64,000 bases of DNA from Acinetobacter pragensis (GTDB lineage: Bacteria; Pseudomonadota; Gammaproteobacteria; Pseudomonadales; Moraxellaceae): NCBI RefSeq assembly GCF_001605895.1, contig NZ_LUAW01000013.1, forward strand, positions 160,557 to 224,556, given 5' to 3'. Below are positions 9,535 to 19,986 of the stretch, in pieces; position 1 is the first letter of the stretch; each line of letters opens with the position of its first letter. A program made the translations under genes and the position numbers. Under the pieces are notes generated by a model. The model saw only the letters and a list, made by a program, of their open reading frames with translations, did no database searches and was not told the origin of the DNA.

Positions 9535-10746
9535 TTAATCCACATTTTCTATAATCAGTGCAACACCCTGTCCGACACCTACACACATGGTGCATAGCGC
9601 ATACTTTCCTTTGCGGCGCTTTAATTCTTTCATGGCGGTAATGACCAAGCGTGTCCCGCTCATGCCCAGCGGATGGCCTAAAGCAATCGCGCCGCCGTTT
9701 GGATTGACCCGTGCATCATCGTCGCTTAAGCCCAGCTCACGCATGACGGCCAATGACTGCGCTGCAAATGCTTCATTCAGCTCAATCACATCCATCTGGT
9801 CTAGGCTTAAACCGGTCAGCTTCAAAACTTTATGCACTGCCGGCACAGGGCCTATGCCCATATATTTCGCTTCTACACCCGCACTGGCAATTGCCGCCAC
9901 TTTGGCTAAAGGCGCCAATCCCTGCTCATCTGCAAATTGCTGATTACCCAATAAAATGCAGGCAGCGCCATCGTTCACGCCAGACGCATTGCCTGCTGTT
10001 ACTGAACCGCCCTCTTTACGGAATGGCGCTTTCAAGCTGGATAAGGCTTCTAGCGTTGTTTCAGCCCGAGGATGCTCATCCACGGCAATAGTGACGGTAT
10101 TTTTTTTACGGTCTTGAATGTCAACAGCTAAGATTTCTTCTGCAAAAATACCATTTTGCTGCGCAGTCGCAGTTTTTTGCTGACTGCGGTAAGCAAATAA
10201 ATCCTGATCTTCCCGGCTGATGCTATATTTTTCAGCAACGTTTTCTGCTGTTTCCGGCATGCTGTCAACACCAAAAGCGGTTTTAAACTTTGGATTAATA
10301 AAGCGCCAGCCAATGGTCGTATCAAATATTTCCGGAGTACGGCTGAATGCTGCAGCCGGTTTAGATTGAACAAATGGCGCGCGGCTCATCGACTCCACAC
10401 CGCCAGCCAAAATAAACCGCGCCTCACCGGCTTTAATTGCGCGGGCGGCCAGTCCGACTGCATCCAGCCCGGAAGCGCATAAACGGTTAACGGTAATAGC
10501 AGGCACTGAATCCGGCAATCCTGCCAGCAATGATGCCATCCGCGCGACATTTCGGTTGTCTTCGCCAGCCTGATTGGCGCAGCCTAAAATAACCTCATCC
10601 AGTTCAGCCCAAGGCAAATTCGGATGCTGTTTTTTCAGATACTGAATCGGTTTGGCAGCCAGATCATCTGCCCGAATGCTGCTTAAACCGCCAGCATAAC
10701 GCCCAATCGGGGTACGGATTGCATCAAAAATATAAACTTGTTCCAT
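9535..10746 (-). CDS. paaJ: 3-oxoadipyl-CoA / 3-oxo-5,6-dehydrosuberyl-CoA thiolase PaaJ
   Basis: 403 residues of thiolase II. The acyl-accepting Cys is in N-R-L-C-A-S-G, the His in N-G-G-A-I-A-L-G-H-P, and the second Cys in C-T-M-C-V-G-V-G-Q-G. It releases acetyl-CoA at the two thiolytic steps of the pathway. ATG at 10746 is preferred over a GTG two codons upstream because AAGGA then sits eight bases away. It follows paaH by 12 nt. It is closely related to PcaF, but the paa neighbours decide the name. Confidence 0.93.
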   Translation of the reverse strand: MEQVYIFDAIRTPIGRYAGGLSSIRADDLAAKPIQYLKKQHPNLPWAELDEVILGCANQAGEDNRNVARMASLLAGLPDSVPAITVNRLCASGLDAVGLAARAIKAGEARFILAGGVESMSRAPFVQSKPAAAFSRTPEIFDTTIGWRFINPKFKTAFGVDSMPETAENVAEKYSISREDQDLFAYRSQQKTATAQQNGIFAEEILAVDIQDRKKNTVTIAVDEHPRAETTLEALSSLKAPFRKEGGSVTAGNASGVNDGAACILLGNQQFADEQGLAPLAKVAAIASAGVEAKYMGIGPVPAVHKVLKLTGLSLDQMDVIELNEAFAAQSLAVMRELGLSDDDARVNPNGGAIALGHPLGMSGTRLVITAMKELKRRKGKYALCTMCVGVGQGVALIIENVD

Positions 10747-10758
10747 GTTCACTTTCCT

Positions 10759-12312
10759 TTAGCCTGCAGCACGAAACTGCTGCGGCTGAATCTTCTGCGC
10801 CTTTGCTAAGGCAGCCTGCTTTCTTAAATATATACTAGGTCTATAACGATCTTCACCATAAATACGATACATATTTTCTAAAGTTTGTAAAATAATGTTA
10901 TATCCGATTTTTTCTGCCCATTCAAATGGGCCTTGCGGATAATTAACGCCATATTTCATTGCTGAATCAATATCTTGTTCAGATGCAATATTATGCAGAA
11001 CAGCTTCGCAACCTTCATTGACCAGCATTGAAATAGTGCGCAGCACATAAAGCCCAGCATGGTCTTTGCTCCAAATCGGTATCACATTCATGCCGGCAAA
11101 AAGCAAATCGACAGCATGCATGTCTTCTTGTGTACAGCAGGCAGACGCCGTCAGCGGTATTGCTTTGGCATGGGCCCAGTCAGCATGCCAATCCATCAGC
11201 ACCACCTTGTCATTGATATGGTCAATATCAACTGACGCTCCCAAGCTGAAACGCAAAGAAACATCACCGATTAAGATTTCATCATAGCCTCCGGCTTCTA
11301 CATCCAGCTGGATGTGAGAAGACTGCATTAGACGCTGAATCAAAGCGGAGGAATGCGGCCATGCACCTTTCACGACAAGCTTTAATTTATGCAAGGACTT
11401 GGCATAACAGACCGGCAATTCATATTTTGGCCGAACTTCTGCTTGGCTGTAGTCATAGAAACCTTGTTTTGACTTACGGCCATAGCAGCCTGCATCAACC
11501 AATTCTTTTTGAATCAAGGACGGACGGTAGCGCGGCTCATAAAAAAACTCTTGATAGACACTTTTCGTGACTGAAAAATTTACATCCTGTCCAATTAAAT
11601 CTGTCAGCTCACATGGACCCATTGCAAAACGGCCGCATTCACGCATGATGAAATCTAATTGTTCCGGTGCTGTGACATTTTCCTGCAATGCACGAAATGC
11701 TTCGGCGTAGTAAGGGCGCGCAACGCGGTTTACAATAAAACCGGGAGTCGATTTAGCAGTCACAGGCACTTTTTTCCACGCAGCCATTAAAGCAGACAGC
11801 GCATCAGCCAGAGCCGAATCCGTTTTTAAGCCGCTGATAATTTCTACCAGCTTCATGACAGGCGCGGGGTTAAAAAAATGCAGTCCCACGACCCGTTCAG
11901 GATGAGAAATAGCCGAAGCAATAGCCGTAATAGAAATAGAAGATGTATTCGAAGCAAAAATTGCTTGCTCAGAACAAATTTCAGCCAGCTGCTGAAATAG
12001 ATGCTGCTTCACCTCTTTCTTTTCAATAATCGCTTCGATAATTAAATCTGCATCAGCCAGCTGCGCCAGCGCATCGGCTGCCGTTAAATTTGCCAGAGTG
12101 CTGTCAAACAGCTGCTGGGGCATTTTTCCAGCTTGCACACGCTTATTCAGCTGTACCGACAGCTGCTCTAAGGCCTGCTTGGTTTTGGCTGCGTCAGTAT
12201 CAAAAACATAGGTCTGATGTCCGTTCATGGCGGCCAGCTGGGCGATACCTATTCCCATGGTACCTGCACCAATCACCGCAACTTTAGCCTGCTGTAAATT
12301 AATCTGCGGCAT
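10759..12312 (-). CDS. paaH: 3-hydroxyadipyl-CoA dehydrogenase PaaH
   Basis: 517 residues: a Rossmann NAD domain (G-A-G-T-M-G-I-G-I-A), the catalytic His in G-L-H-F-F-N-P-A-P, then two copies of the 3-hydroxyacyl-CoA dehydrogenase C-terminal domain (the second ending with N-Y-P-Q-G-P-F-E-W). The double C-terminal domain explains the length and is usual for PaaH. It oxidises 3-hydroxyadipyl-CoA to 3-oxoadipyl-CoA. It starts 3 nt after paaG ends. Confidence 0.94.
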   Translation of the reverse strand: MPQINLQQAKVAVIGAGTMGIGIAQLAAMNGHQTYVFDTDAAKTKQALEQLSVQLNKRVQAGKMPQQLFDSTLANLTAADALAQLADADLIIEAIIEKKEVKQHLFQQLAEICSEQAIFASNTSSISITAIASAISHPERVVGLHFFNPAPVMKLVEIISGLKTDSALADALSALMAAWKKVPVTAKSTPGFIVNRVARPYYAEAFRALQENVTAPEQLDFIMRECGRFAMGPCELTDLIGQDVNFSVTKSVYQEFFYEPRYRPSLIQKELVDAGCYGRKSKQGFYDYSQAEVRPKYELPVCYAKSLHKLKLVVKGAWPHSSALIQRLMQSSHIQLDVEAGGYDEILIGDVSLRFSLGASVDIDHINDKVVLMDWHADWAHAKAIPLTASACCTQEDMHAVDLLFAGMNVIPIWSKDHAGLYVLRTISMLVNEGCEAVLHNIASEQDIDSAMKYGVNYPQGPFEWAEKIGYNIILQTLENMYRIYGEDRYRPSIYLRKQAALAKAQKIQPQQFRAAG

Positions 12313-12315
12313 AAC

Positions 12316-13107
12316 TCAGCATCCTTTATATTCAGGAGTTCGTTTTTGCATAAAGGCCTGCACACCTTCTTTATAATCACTGGAGCGGCCCGCCAAACGC
12401 TGTAAATCGCGCTCTAAAATCAGCTGATCGTCCAAGTTATTGTGCGCAGCGGCATTAATGGCTTTCTTAATCAAAGACAGACCGTAGGTTGGCTGCTTCG
12501 CCAAATGCTCTGCCATTTTTTCAGCTTCTGATTTTAATGCATCATCCTCAACTGCCTGCCAAATCATTCCCAGCTGCACAGCGCGTTCCGCCGGAATTTT
12601 ATCGCCTAACATTGCCAAGCCCATTGCCTGCGCGCGCCCCACTAGACGCGGCAAAAACCAGGTGCCGCCAGAATCCGGCACAAGGCCCAAACGGCAAAAG
12701 GCCTGTATAAAAGAGGCAGATCGCGCAGCAATCACAATATCGCACGCCAAGGCAATGTTCGCGCCGGCCCCTGCTGCGACGCCATTCACGGCGCAAATCA
12801 CCGGCTTCGGCATTTCAGTGATGAGCTTAATCAACGGGTTGTAATATTTTTCAATAGACAGGCCTAAATCCGGAGCATCGGCATTAGGGTCTACCACGCG
12901 GTCATTCAAGTCCTGACCTGCGCAGAAACCGCGCCCTTCAGCTGAAATCACTACCGTACGGACTGCACTGTCTTTCGCCCACGCTTTCATTACGCTGGAC
13001 ACTTCCTGATGCATGGTTTCATTAAAGCTGTTTAATTGCTTTGGACGGTTAAAGGTTAAGTAGCCTACTGCATTTTTTTCTTCAACAATGATGGTTTGAT
13101 AATCCAT
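12316..13107 (-). CDS. paaG: Ring-1,2-epoxyphenylacetyl-CoA isomerase PaaG
   Basis: 263 residues of the crotonase fold. The oxyanion-hole segments G-R-G-F-C-A-G-Q-D-L and A-A-G-A-G-A-N-I-A-L are present, with an Asp (L-V-P-D-S-G-G) in the general-base region as expected for PaaG rather than a hydratase. It converts the epoxide to oxepin-CoA and shifts the double bond later in the path. Its ATG shares one base with the paaF stop (TAATG). Confidence 0.94.
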   Translation of the reverse strand: MDYQTIIVEEKNAVGYLTFNRPKQLNSFNETMHQEVSSVMKAWAKDSAVRTVVISAEGRGFCAGQDLNDRVVDPNADAPDLGLSIEKYYNPLIKLITEMPKPVICAVNGVAAGAGANIALACDIVIAARSASFIQAFCRLGLVPDSGGTWFLPRLVGRAQAMGLAMLGDKIPAERAVQLGMIWQAVEDDALKSEAEKMAEHLAKQPTYGLSLIKKAINAAAHNNLDDQLILERDLQRLAGRSSDYKEGVQAFMQKRTPEYKGC

Positions 13108-13877
13108 TACACACCTCTAAATTCCGGTTTTCTTTTTTCTAAAAATGCACTGATGCCTTCTTGGCGGTCTTGGGTAGCGGCCAGCCAGACAAAATGCTGA
13201 CGTTCCAACTTCAAGCCCTGACTTAATGTCACTTCATGAATTGATTTCAATGACTGCTTAATCACGCGGATCGCCAGCGGCGCTTGCCGGGCTATTTTTT
13301 CCGCCAGTTCCAAGCCGTATTGAACAGTCAGTTGCGCTGGGCAAATTTGACTGCTGATGCCATGCTGCACGGCTGTTTGCGCCGGGATCATTTCGCCGGT
13401 CATTGCCCAGCGCATTGTCAGCTGCTGACCAACTAAACGCGCCAAGCGCTGTGTTCCGCCTGCGCCCGGCAGCATGCCTAAGCCGATTTCGGGCAAAGCG
13501 AACTGCGCATTGTCACCGGTCAGCACCATGTCTCCATGCAGCGCCAATTCAAAACCCGCCCCTAAAGCATAGCCATTGACTGCCATAATCAACGGTTTAG
13601 AAAATTCATCAATACATTTCCAAAGCTGAGGACGCCGATCCTGCTGAATGCTGACCACATCCAGCTGCGCCAATTCATTCAGGTCAGCACCCGCTGCAAA
13701 GCATGTCGGATTTCCTGTAACAATGACCGCTTTTACAGCGGCGTCAGCATCCAGACTTTGCAGGCAATTCACAATTTCCTGCAGCGTGGCATTGTTCAGC
13801 GCATTGCGTTTTTCCGGACGGTTCAGCTCAATCAGCGCCACACCGGCTTTGGGGAAACTGATTTTAATGTTTTGCAT
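13107..13877 (-). CDS. paaF: 2,3-dehydroadipyl-CoA hydratase PaaF
   Basis: 256 residues of the crotonase fold. It has C-F-A-A-G-A-D-L for one oxyanion strand, G-A-G-F-E-L-A for the other, and the hydratase G-M-L-P-G-A-G-G-T-Q motif. It hydrates 2,3-dehydroadipyl-CoA to 3-hydroxyadipyl-CoA. It is translationally coupled to paaG. Confidence 0.93.
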   Translation of the reverse strand: MQNIKISFPKAGVALIELNRPEKRNALNNATLQEIVNCLQSLDADAAVKAVIVTGNPTCFAAGADLNELAQLDVVSIQQDRRPQLWKCIDEFSKPLIMAVNGYALGAGFELALHGDMVLTGDNAQFALPEIGLGMLPGAGGTQRLARLVGQQLTMRWAMTGEMIPAQTAVQHGISSQICPAQLTVQYGLELAEKIARQAPLAIRVIKQSLKSIHEVTLSQGLKLERQHFVWLAATQDRQEGISAFLEKRKPEFRGV

Positions 13878-13913
13878 CCTTGAACTCCTTTTTCTGCCCC
13901 ATCCATGAAGGCG

Positions 13914-14972
13914 TTATTCGTCAAAACTCAAACGGACATTCGGTGTAGTTGGACGCGCCTGACAGCTCAGCACATAACCTTTTTCAATTTCTTCAAGTTC
14001 AAGGCTGTAGTTGACCGCCATCTCAACCTGACCTTCCAGCACCTTGCATTTGCATGTCGCGCACACCCCGCCCTTGCAGGCATACGGCAAGTCCGCACCG
14101 GCGCGCAGCGCGGCATCCAAAATGCTGTCATCCTGTTTAGAAACTTCGACAATCAGTTCACGGCCATCCAGCACAATATTCACTTTTTCTTCACTGCGCC
14201 GTTCAATCTGCTGCGCCGATGCTTTTTGCACAGCGCCTGTATTGAAACGCTCTGTATGAATCTTGCTGCGCTCAATACCCAATTCAGGCAATACGGTTTC
14301 CACCGCTTCCATCATTTCTTCTGGGCCGCAGGCAAAGCAATGATCTGTATTGACATCAATCAAGTCTGCTGTGAACAGCTGCTTTAATTTTTCAGCATCA
14401 ATACGGCCATTAAAGATTTCGCTGTCATTGAATTCACGTGAAAAAATATTGATCAGCTGCAAGCGTTCTTTAAAACGGTCTTTGAGATCCATAATTTGCT
14501 CGGCAAACATGGTCTGTTTCCACGAACGGTTGCCATAAACCAAGGTAAAGCGGGATTCAGGCAGGCGATTCAGTACTGATTTCACAATCGAAAGAATGGG
14601 TGTTATGCCGCTGCCTGCGGCAAAACCTAAATAGTTTTGTCCGGCTGCCTTGGCCGCTTTTTGAAAAAATACCCCTTGCGGCGGCATTACATCCAGCACG
14701 TCACCCGCTTTTAAGTGCGCATTTGCCCATGTAGAAAATTGACCTTGATCAATCTGTTTAATCGCAATGCTCATGTCTTCCTGCACATCACTGCATATTG
14801 AATAGCAGCGGCGCAGTTCAACGCCATCACTTAAATGGCGGATCGTTAAATGCTGACCTGGCTGGTACTGGAATGCATCCAGCTGCTCTGGCGCAAGGTC
14901 AAAAGAAATACAAATGGCCTGTTCAGTTTGAGGCTGAACAGCTTTAATCGTTAATGGTACAAATTGACTCAT
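13914..14972 (-). CDS. paaE: Phenylacetyl-CoA epoxidase reductase PaaE
   Basis: 352 residues: an N-terminal FAD/NAD(P) ferredoxin-reductase module (R-C-Y-S-I at the FAD site, G-S-G-I-T-P for the nucleotide, C-F-A-C-G-P-E near the end of the NAD domain) and a C-terminal plant-type [2Fe-2S] domain with C-K-G-G-V-C-A-T-C-K and a distant fourth Cys (L-S-C-Q-A). It passes electrons from NADPH to the PaaABC oxygenase. Confidence 0.95.
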   Translation of the reverse strand: MSQFVPLTIKAVQPQTEQAICISFDLAPEQLDAFQYQPGQHLTIRHLSDGVELRRCYSICSDVQEDMSIAIKQIDQGQFSTWANAHLKAGDVLDVMPPQGVFFQKAAKAAGQNYLGFAAGSGITPILSIVKSVLNRLPESRFTLVYGNRSWKQTMFAEQIMDLKDRFKERLQLINIFSREFNDSEIFNGRIDAEKLKQLFTADLIDVNTDHCFACGPEEMMEAVETVLPELGIERSKIHTERFNTGAVQKASAQQIERRSEEKVNIVLDGRELIVEVSKQDDSILDAALRAGADLPYACKGGVCATCKCKVLEGQVEMAVNYSLELEEIEKGYVLSCQARPTTPNVRLSFDE

Positions 14973-15033
14973 GTGAAAATCCCTCTTTCTTTTCAGCTAT
15001 TGCTAAATGCGTTCAATCTTGCCGCTGCGGGTG

Positions 15034-15534
15034 TTAAATACATTTAAAATAGTCAAAAGGTTCTAAGCAGTCCTGGCACTTGTATAAAGCCTTGCATGCG
15101 GTAGAACTGAATTCGCTTAATAGTTTGGTGTGCTGGCTGCGGCAGTGCGGGCATTCGATTCCGTCGCTTAAAGCCACATGTGTACCGCAGCTGGCCGCTT
15201 CACCTTTCGGAGGCGCAATGCCGTACTGACGCAGCTTTTGCTTTCCTGCTTCGCTCATCCAGTCGGTGGTCCATGCTTCAGATAAATCCACCACAACATT
15301 TACCGGTGTTAAGCCTTTGGCTACAAAAGCTTGCGTAATTTCCGCTTTTAATAGATCTGTTGCAGGGCATCCACTGTAGGTAGGTGTAAGCCGGACTACA
15401 ATTTCATTTTGCAGATTCAATTCCACCCCGCGGATCATGCCTAAATCAAGCACAGACAATACTGGAATTTCAGGATCTGACACCTGCGCCAGCACATCCC
15501 ACCATTCATTTGCTGCATGCCGAATTAAATTCAT
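15034..15534 (-). CDS. paaD: PaaD, iron-sulfur maturation factor of the epoxidase
   Basis: 166 residues: a DUF59 (MIP18-like) domain with S-D-P-E-I-P-V and T-Y-S-G-C-P-A-T-D, then a C-terminal zinc-ribbon-like tail (C-P-H-C and C-Q-D-C pairs). It is thought to help build the Fe-S centre of PaaE. ATG at 15534 is chosen because GGGAG lies eight bases upstream; the GTG at 15543 overlaps that site. Confidence 0.92.
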   Translation of the reverse strand: MNLIRHAANEWWDVLAQVSDPEIPVLSVLDLGMIRGVELNLQNEIVVRLTPTYSGCPATDLLKAEITQAFVAKGLTPVNVVVDLSEAWTTDWMSEAGKQKLRQYGIAPPKGEAASCGTHVALSDGIECPHCRSQHTKLLSEFSSTACKALYKCQDCLEPFDYFKCI

Positions 15535-15562
15535 GCGACTCACTCCCTGTGATGCGGCCCAA

Positions 15563-16318
15563 TTACCAAGTCATATTGGGGTAAGAGCGCTGCAGATACT
15601 GCAGCTCAGCTAAAACATAGCCCAAATGTTCGGTATGCAGGCCTTGTTTCGCTCCGCTACGGTAAGCGCCTTCTGGCGGCAATGCCAAATTAAACTGTGC
15701 AAGCTCAGCCTGAATGTTCTCCATCCACTGTGTTTTTAAAATTTCAATATTCGGGATGATGCCGCTATCTACCAGCTGCTGCTCTTCGGCACTGAGGCCA
15801 TACAGTTCCTCTGTAAAGCGCCACAATTGATTTAAGCCATTTTGAATTTTTTCATGCGCTTCCGCTGTGCCTAAGCTCAAACGTTCCATCCATGCTTTTG
15901 AAAACCGCAAATGGTATTTTACTTCTTTCAGTGTTTTTACCGCAAATGCAGACAGCTGTGCATTGCGGCTGTTGCTCAGCGCAGCGAACAGCAGCGCATG
16001 GTAATGATCCATCAGCCATTGACGTACAATGGTCTGTCCGAAATCACCGTTCGGCTGTTCACAGAGCAGTAAATTGCGGTATTCGCGCTCTGTACGGAAA
16101 TACGCCAATTTGTCTTCATCATGGCCCAATCCTTCTACTTCGCCTGCAAGGCTTAATGCGGTACGCGCTTGCCCCAGCAGGTCTAAACCGATATTGGCTA
16201 AGGCAATATCCAGTTCCAGCTCTGGCGCATGGCCGCACCATTCAGCTAGACGATGTGACAAAATCAGCTGGCTGTCGCCCACATGTAATAGAAATTGCGC
16301 TAATGCTTGATTGCTCAT
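15563..16318 (-). CDS. paaC: Phenylacetyl-CoA epoxidase structural subunit PaaC
   Basis: 251 residues, ferritin-like, the non-catalytic partner that forms the (AC)2 core with PaaA. Typical features are L-A-N-I-G-L-D-L-L-G-Q-A-R and K-E-V-K-Y-H-L-R. ATG at 16318 has an AGAGGG eight bases upstream, while the GTG at 16327 overlaps it. It lies 17 nt after paaB. Confidence 0.94.
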   Translation of the reverse strand: MSNQALAQFLLHVGDSQLILSHRLAEWCGHAPELELDIALANIGLDLLGQARTALSLAGEVEGLGHDEDKLAYFRTEREYRNLLLCEQPNGDFGQTIVRQWLMDHYHALLFAALSNSRNAQLSAFAVKTLKEVKYHLRFSKAWMERLSLGTAEAHEKIQNGLNQLWRFTEELYGLSAEEQQLVDSGIIPNIEILKTQWMENIQAELAQFNLALPPEGAYRSGAKQGLHTEHLGYVLAELQYLQRSYPNMTW

Positions 16319-16335
16319 GGTGTTCACCCTCTGCC

Positions 16336-16626
16336 TTACATGTGCTCGATGCCGTTTGGAATGTGATAAAAAGTCGGATGACGATAGACTTTGTCTAAAG
16401 ACGGATCGAAAAATTCCGGTTTTTCATCAGGCTGAGAGGAAGTGATCAGCTCAGATTTCACCACCCAAATGCTGATGCCCTCATTGCGGCGGGTATAAAC
16501 ATCACGCGCATTCTGCAATGCAATTTCATCATCCGGCGCGCGCAGGCTGCCGACATGGCGGTGGCTCAGGCCTTGCTTGCTGCGGACAAAAACTTCATAT
16601 AAAGACCAATTTTTTTTGTTATCCAT
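16336..16626 (-). CDS. paaB: Phenylacetyl-CoA epoxidase subunit PaaB
   Basis: 96 residues, full length for PaaB. It has the N-terminal L-Y-E-V-F-V-R-S-K-Q-G-L-S-H segment and D-V-Y-T-R-R-N-E-G. It bridges the PaaAC heterodimers and is needed for activity. It follows paaA by 30 nt. Confidence 0.95.
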   Translation of the reverse strand: MDNKKNWSLYEVFVRSKQGLSHRHVGSLRAPDDEIALQNARDVYTRRNEGISIWVVKSELITSSQPDEKPEFFDPSLDKVYRHPTFYHIPNGIEHM

Positions 16627-16656
16627 GACTGTGCTTTCCTTTATTTCCTAAAATAT

Positions 16657-17598
16657 TTAAGCAACTTTTTGCGCTGACGGGTTTGACTGCTTTTGTGCAA
16701 ATACTGCAGCTGATTCACGCACCCACTGGCCGCCTTCCCATGCCTTGCGGCGCGCTTCAATACGTTCGTGATTGCATGGGCCTTTGCCGGCAATGACTGC
16801 AAAGAACTCATCCCAGTTCACTTCACCAAATTCGTAATGGCCGGTTTCTTCATTAAATTTTAAGTCAGCATCTGGAACGCTCAGTCCCAGCTGGTGCACT
16901 TGAGCCACCGTGTTGTCGACAAATTTTTGACGCAGCGCATCATTGCTGAACAGTTTTATTTTCCACGCCAGACTTTGCGCGCTGTTCGGTGAATTATCAT
17001 CGCTAGGGCCAAACATCATCAGCGCAGGCCACCAGAAACGGTTCACGGCGTCTTGTGCCATCTGTTTCTGTTCCGGCGTGCCGTTGGCCAACACCATCAT
17101 GGCTTCAAAGCCTTGCCGCTGGTGAAAGCTTTCTTCCTTACAGATCCGCACCATGGCACGGGCATACGGGCCATAAGATGTGCGGCATAGCGCCACCTGA
17201 TTCACAATAGCGGCGCCATCCACCAGCCAGCCAATGGCAGCGACGTCCGCCCAGCTCAGTGTTGGATAATTGAAAATAGAAGAGTATTTCATGCGGCCAG
17301 CAATCAGCTTGTCCATCATGTCATCACGGTCTGCCCCTAATGTTTCGGCAGCGCTGTACAAATAAAGTGCATGGCCTGCTTCATCCTGAACTTTAGCCAA
17401 AAGCACCGCTTTACGCTTCAAAGATGGCGCACGGGTAATCCAGTTGCCTTCCGGCAGCATGCCTACCACTTCTGAATGCGCATGCTGGCCAATTTGGCGA
17501 ATTAATGTTTTGCGGTAAGCATCCGGCATCCAGTCCTTCGGCTCGATTGAAACGTCCTTTTCAATATTTTGCTCAAATCTTTGTTGTTGCATGTCCAT
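16657..17598 (-). CDS. paaA: Phenylacetyl-CoA epoxidase catalytic subunit PaaA
   Basis: 313 residues. Diiron ligands are seen in the two E-x-x-H motifs K-V-Q-D-E-A-G-H and [10 protein letters not shown]. It epoxidises the ring of phenylacetyl-CoA. The open frame extends to 17661, but GAGG lies just before the ATGs at 17601 and 17598 and an ATG at 17592 follows; 17598 gives the best spacing. First gene of the minus-strand operon, divergent from paaZ. Confidence 0.94.
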   Translation of the reverse strand: MDMQQQRFEQNIEKDVSIEPKDWMPDAYRKTLIRQIGQHAHSEVVGMLPEGNWITRAPSLKRKAVLLAKVQDEAGHALYLYSAAETLGADRDDMMDKLIAGRMKYSSIFNYPTLSWADVAAIGWLVDGAAIVNQVALCRTSYGPYARAMVRICKEESFHQRQGFEAMMVLANGTPEQKQMAQDAVNRFWWPALMMFGPSDDNSPNSAQSLAWKIKLFSNDALRQKFVDNTVAQVHQLGLSVPDADLKFNEETGHYEFGEVNWDEFFAVIAGKGPCNHERIEARRKAWEGGQWVRESAAVFAQKQSNPSAQKVA

Positions 17599-17622
17599 CA
17601 TTGCCTCACTTATCCCAAGTGT

Positions 17623-17680
17623 TGATACATTTAAATTAAAACGATACACATATAAAATCAATATATATTTTTTAGTATCA
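17623..17680 (-). promoter_or_regulatory. Candidate operator of the paaA promoter
   Basis: Read on the minus strand: TGATAC (17680-17675), 27 nt, GTATCG (17647-17642), then a second direct copy GTATCA (17628-17623) that lies 24 nt before the paaA ATG. The TGATAC-N27-GTATC layout is identical to that before the MFS gene at 20164. Assignment to PaaX is inference. Confidence 0.55.
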
Positions 17681-17805
17681 CTTAAATTATTTCATTAAAA
17701 TACCACAAGACATTGTTTTTAAATATCTTTATATATTTAATACTTTGGTCTTGTTTTTAATTCATACAATTATGATTGACTTTTTTACTTTTTAAACACA
17801 AATTA

Positions 17806-17843
17806 TGAAACATCAAAACTAAAATTTATTTGTAAACGTATCA
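17806..17843 (+). promoter_or_regulatory. Candidate operator of the paaZ promoter
   Basis: TGAAAC (17806-17811), 26 nt, GTATCA (17838-17843). The second half-site lies 16 nt before the paaZ ATG and overlaps the likely leader. It differs from the paaA and MFS copies by one base and one nt of spacing. Confidence 0.45.
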
Positions 17844-17859
17844 TAAATGGAGTTTTAAG

Positions 17860-19971
17860 ATGTTAGAGTTAGACGATAGTAGCTCAACAGCAAACGATCA
17901 GGCCGATCAGTACGCCGCAGCGGCTTCAGTAAAGACGCTCAGTTCTTTGGTCTATGGCCAAGCCTACACAGCACAACAGGACTTGCGCATGGTTTATCAT
18001 GCCATTAGCGGCGCAGCCGTTTATCAAGTCGGCAGCCAAGGCATCAATACCCAAGCGATTGTCGATTATGCCAAGCAAAAAGGTTCAGTCATTGCATCCT
18101 GGACATTCCACCAGCGCGCCAATGCGCTGAAACAGGCCGCGCAATATTTACTGGAACGCAAAGAAGAATATTATGAGCTGGCAAAAGCCACGGGCTGTAC
18201 CCGTAAAGATGCCTGGATTGATATTGAAGGCGGAATCGGCACCTTATTTGCCTATTCAAGCTTGGTCCGCCGTGAACTGAGCGATGAAACCGCTTTAGTT
18301 GAAGATGCCTGGATTCCATTATCTCAACACGGCACATTTGGCGCCAAGCATATTCTGAGTCCGAAAGCTGGCGTTGCCGTACATATCAATGCATTTAACT
18401 TTCCAATCTGGGGAATGCTGGAAAAAATTGCGCCGTCATTGCTGGCTGGCGTTCCGTGCATCGTAAAACCGGCAACAGAGGGCGCTGAATTGACCCATGC
18501 GGTCGTCAAAGCCATTCATGAAAGCGGCTTCCTGCCCGAAGGCGCATTGCAGCTGATTTGCGGCCAAACCTATGATTTATTCAATCACCTCAACCCGCAA
18601 GATACTGTGACATTTACCGGTTCTGCATCCACCGGGCAAAAACTGCGCGCGCATCCGCATCTTAATGCTTACTCCATCCCTTTCACTATGGAAGCGGATT
18701 CTGTCAACAGCGCAATTTTAACTGAACAGGCCAATGATGAAACCATCAACCTGTTTGTGCGTGAAGTCTTTCGGGAAATGACCACAAAATCTGGGCAAAA
18801 ATGTACGGCCATCCGCCGTGCATTTGTACCGGCAGCATTGCTGGACTGCGTGCAAACCCGCTTAATCCAGAAGCTGGAAAAAGTGACTGTCGGCGATCCA
18901 TCTGATGACGGCGTCACCATGGGCGCCTTGGCCAGTGTCAAACAAAAGCATGATGTAGCTGCTAAGGTTGAACAGCTAAGTCAAGATGCCGAAATTGTGT
19001 ATGGCAGCCATTTGCGTCAGGATATAAAAATTCAATCACCGCATCCGGAAAAAGCCGCATTCTACCCGCCCACGGTTTTGGTCTGCAGACAGCCAAGCCA
19101 AGCCGAAAACATCCACCGCATTGAGGCTTTTGGTCCAGTCGTGACCTTAATGCCGTATGAAAACTTAACAGAACTGGCAGACCTCGTTGCGCGCGGCGAA
19201 GGCAGTTTGGTGGCGTCTATTGTCCGCGATAGCGATGAAAACATTGAATCGGTAGTGGCTAAAATTGCTCCGTGGCACGGACGGGTGCATATTTTAGATG
19301 CGGAAAGCGCAAAAGAAAGTACAGGTCACGGCTCTCCTCTGCCATATCTGGTGCATGGCGGCCCGGGCCGGGCCGGCGGCGGTGAAGAGCTTGGCGGCTT
19401 GCGTGCAGTAAAACACTATATGCAGCGCACCGCCATTCAAGGTTCACCCAATGCAATGACCCAAGTGGGCCACAGCTGGACTGCAGGCGCTCAAGTATTT
19501 GAAGACCGCGTGCACCCGTTCAAGAAATCCTTTGATGAGCTGCGTGTCGGAGAGCGTCTGCTGACCGCGCGCCGGACAGTTACAGAAGCCGATATTGTAA
19601 ATTTCGGCTGCCTCAGCGGTGACCATTTTTATGCGCATATGGATAAAATTGCTGCAGCTGAATCTTTATTTGGTGAACGGGTTGCCCATGGCTACTTTAT
19701 TGTGTCAGCCGCGGCAGGCTTATTTGTAGATGCTGCAGCAGGCCCTGTCATCGCCAATTACGGCATGGACAACTTACGCTTTGTAGAGCCGGTCAAAATT
19801 GGCGATACCATTCAAGTTGAATTGACCTGCAAGCAGAAAACCCCCAAACAGCAGCGTGATCCCGAACAAAAACCGCATGGTGTTGTAGTTTGGGATATCA
19901 AGGTAAAAAACCAGCGCGGCGACCTTGTCGCAACCTATGACATTCTCACCTTGGTAGAACGCGGTGCTTAA
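17860..19971 (+). CDS. paaZ: PaaZ, bifunctional oxepin-CoA hydrolase / semialdehyde dehydrogenase
   Basis: 703 residues. Residues about 40-540 are an aldehyde dehydrogenase with the Glu in T-M-E-A-D and the nucleophile Cys in S-G-Q-K-C-T-A. The C-terminal 150 residues are a MaoC-like hydratase domain ([10 protein letters not shown] and [10 protein letters not shown]). It opens the oxepin ring and oxidises the resulting aldehyde. GGAG lies eight bases before the ATG. Divergent from paaA, with 261 nt of very AT-rich DNA between them. Confidence 0.95.
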   Translation: MLELDDSSSTANDQADQYAAAASVKTLSSLVYGQAYTAQQDLRMVYHAISGAAVYQVGSQGINTQAIVDYAKQKGSVIASWTFHQRANALKQAAQYLLERKEEYYELAKATGCTRKDAWIDIEGGIGTLFAYSSLVRRELSDETALVEDAWIPLSQHGTFGAKHILSPKAGVAVHINAFNFPIWGMLEKIAPSLLAGVPCIVKPATEGAELTHAVVKAIHESGFLPEGALQLICGQTYDLFNHLNPQDTVTFTGSASTGQKLRAHPHLNAYSIPFTMEADSVNSAILTEQANDETINLFVREVFREMTTKSGQKCTAIRRAFVPAALLDCVQTRLIQKLEKVTVGDPSDDGVTMGALASVKQKHDVAAKVEQLSQDAEIVYGSHLRQDIKIQSPHPEKAAFYPPTVLVCRQPSQAENIHRIEAFGPVVTLMPYENLTELADLVARGEGSLVASIVRDSDENIESVVAKIAPWHGRVHILDAESAKESTGHGSPLPYLVHGGPGRAGGGEELGGLRAVKHYMQRTAIQGSPNAMTQVGHSWTAGAQVFEDRVHPFKKSFDELRVGERLLTARRTVTEADIVNFGCLSGDHFYAHMDKIAAAESLFGERVAHGYFIVSAAAGLFVDAAAGPVIANYGMDNLRFVEPVKIGDTIQVELTCKQKTPKQQRDPEQKPHGVVVWDIKVKNQRGDLVATYDILTLVERGA

Positions 19972-19986
19972 GTAAGCAAAAAATCC

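Noticed and set aside
13905..14387. 160-codon plus-strand ORF over paaE
   Set aside because: Shadow of paaE, which carries the complete FAD/NAD and [2Fe-2S] motifs.
16657..17661. Longer paaA starting at 17661
   Set aside because: The extra residues lie in the AT-rich promoter region with the operator-like repeats; GAGG and ATGs at 17598-17601 give a proper start.
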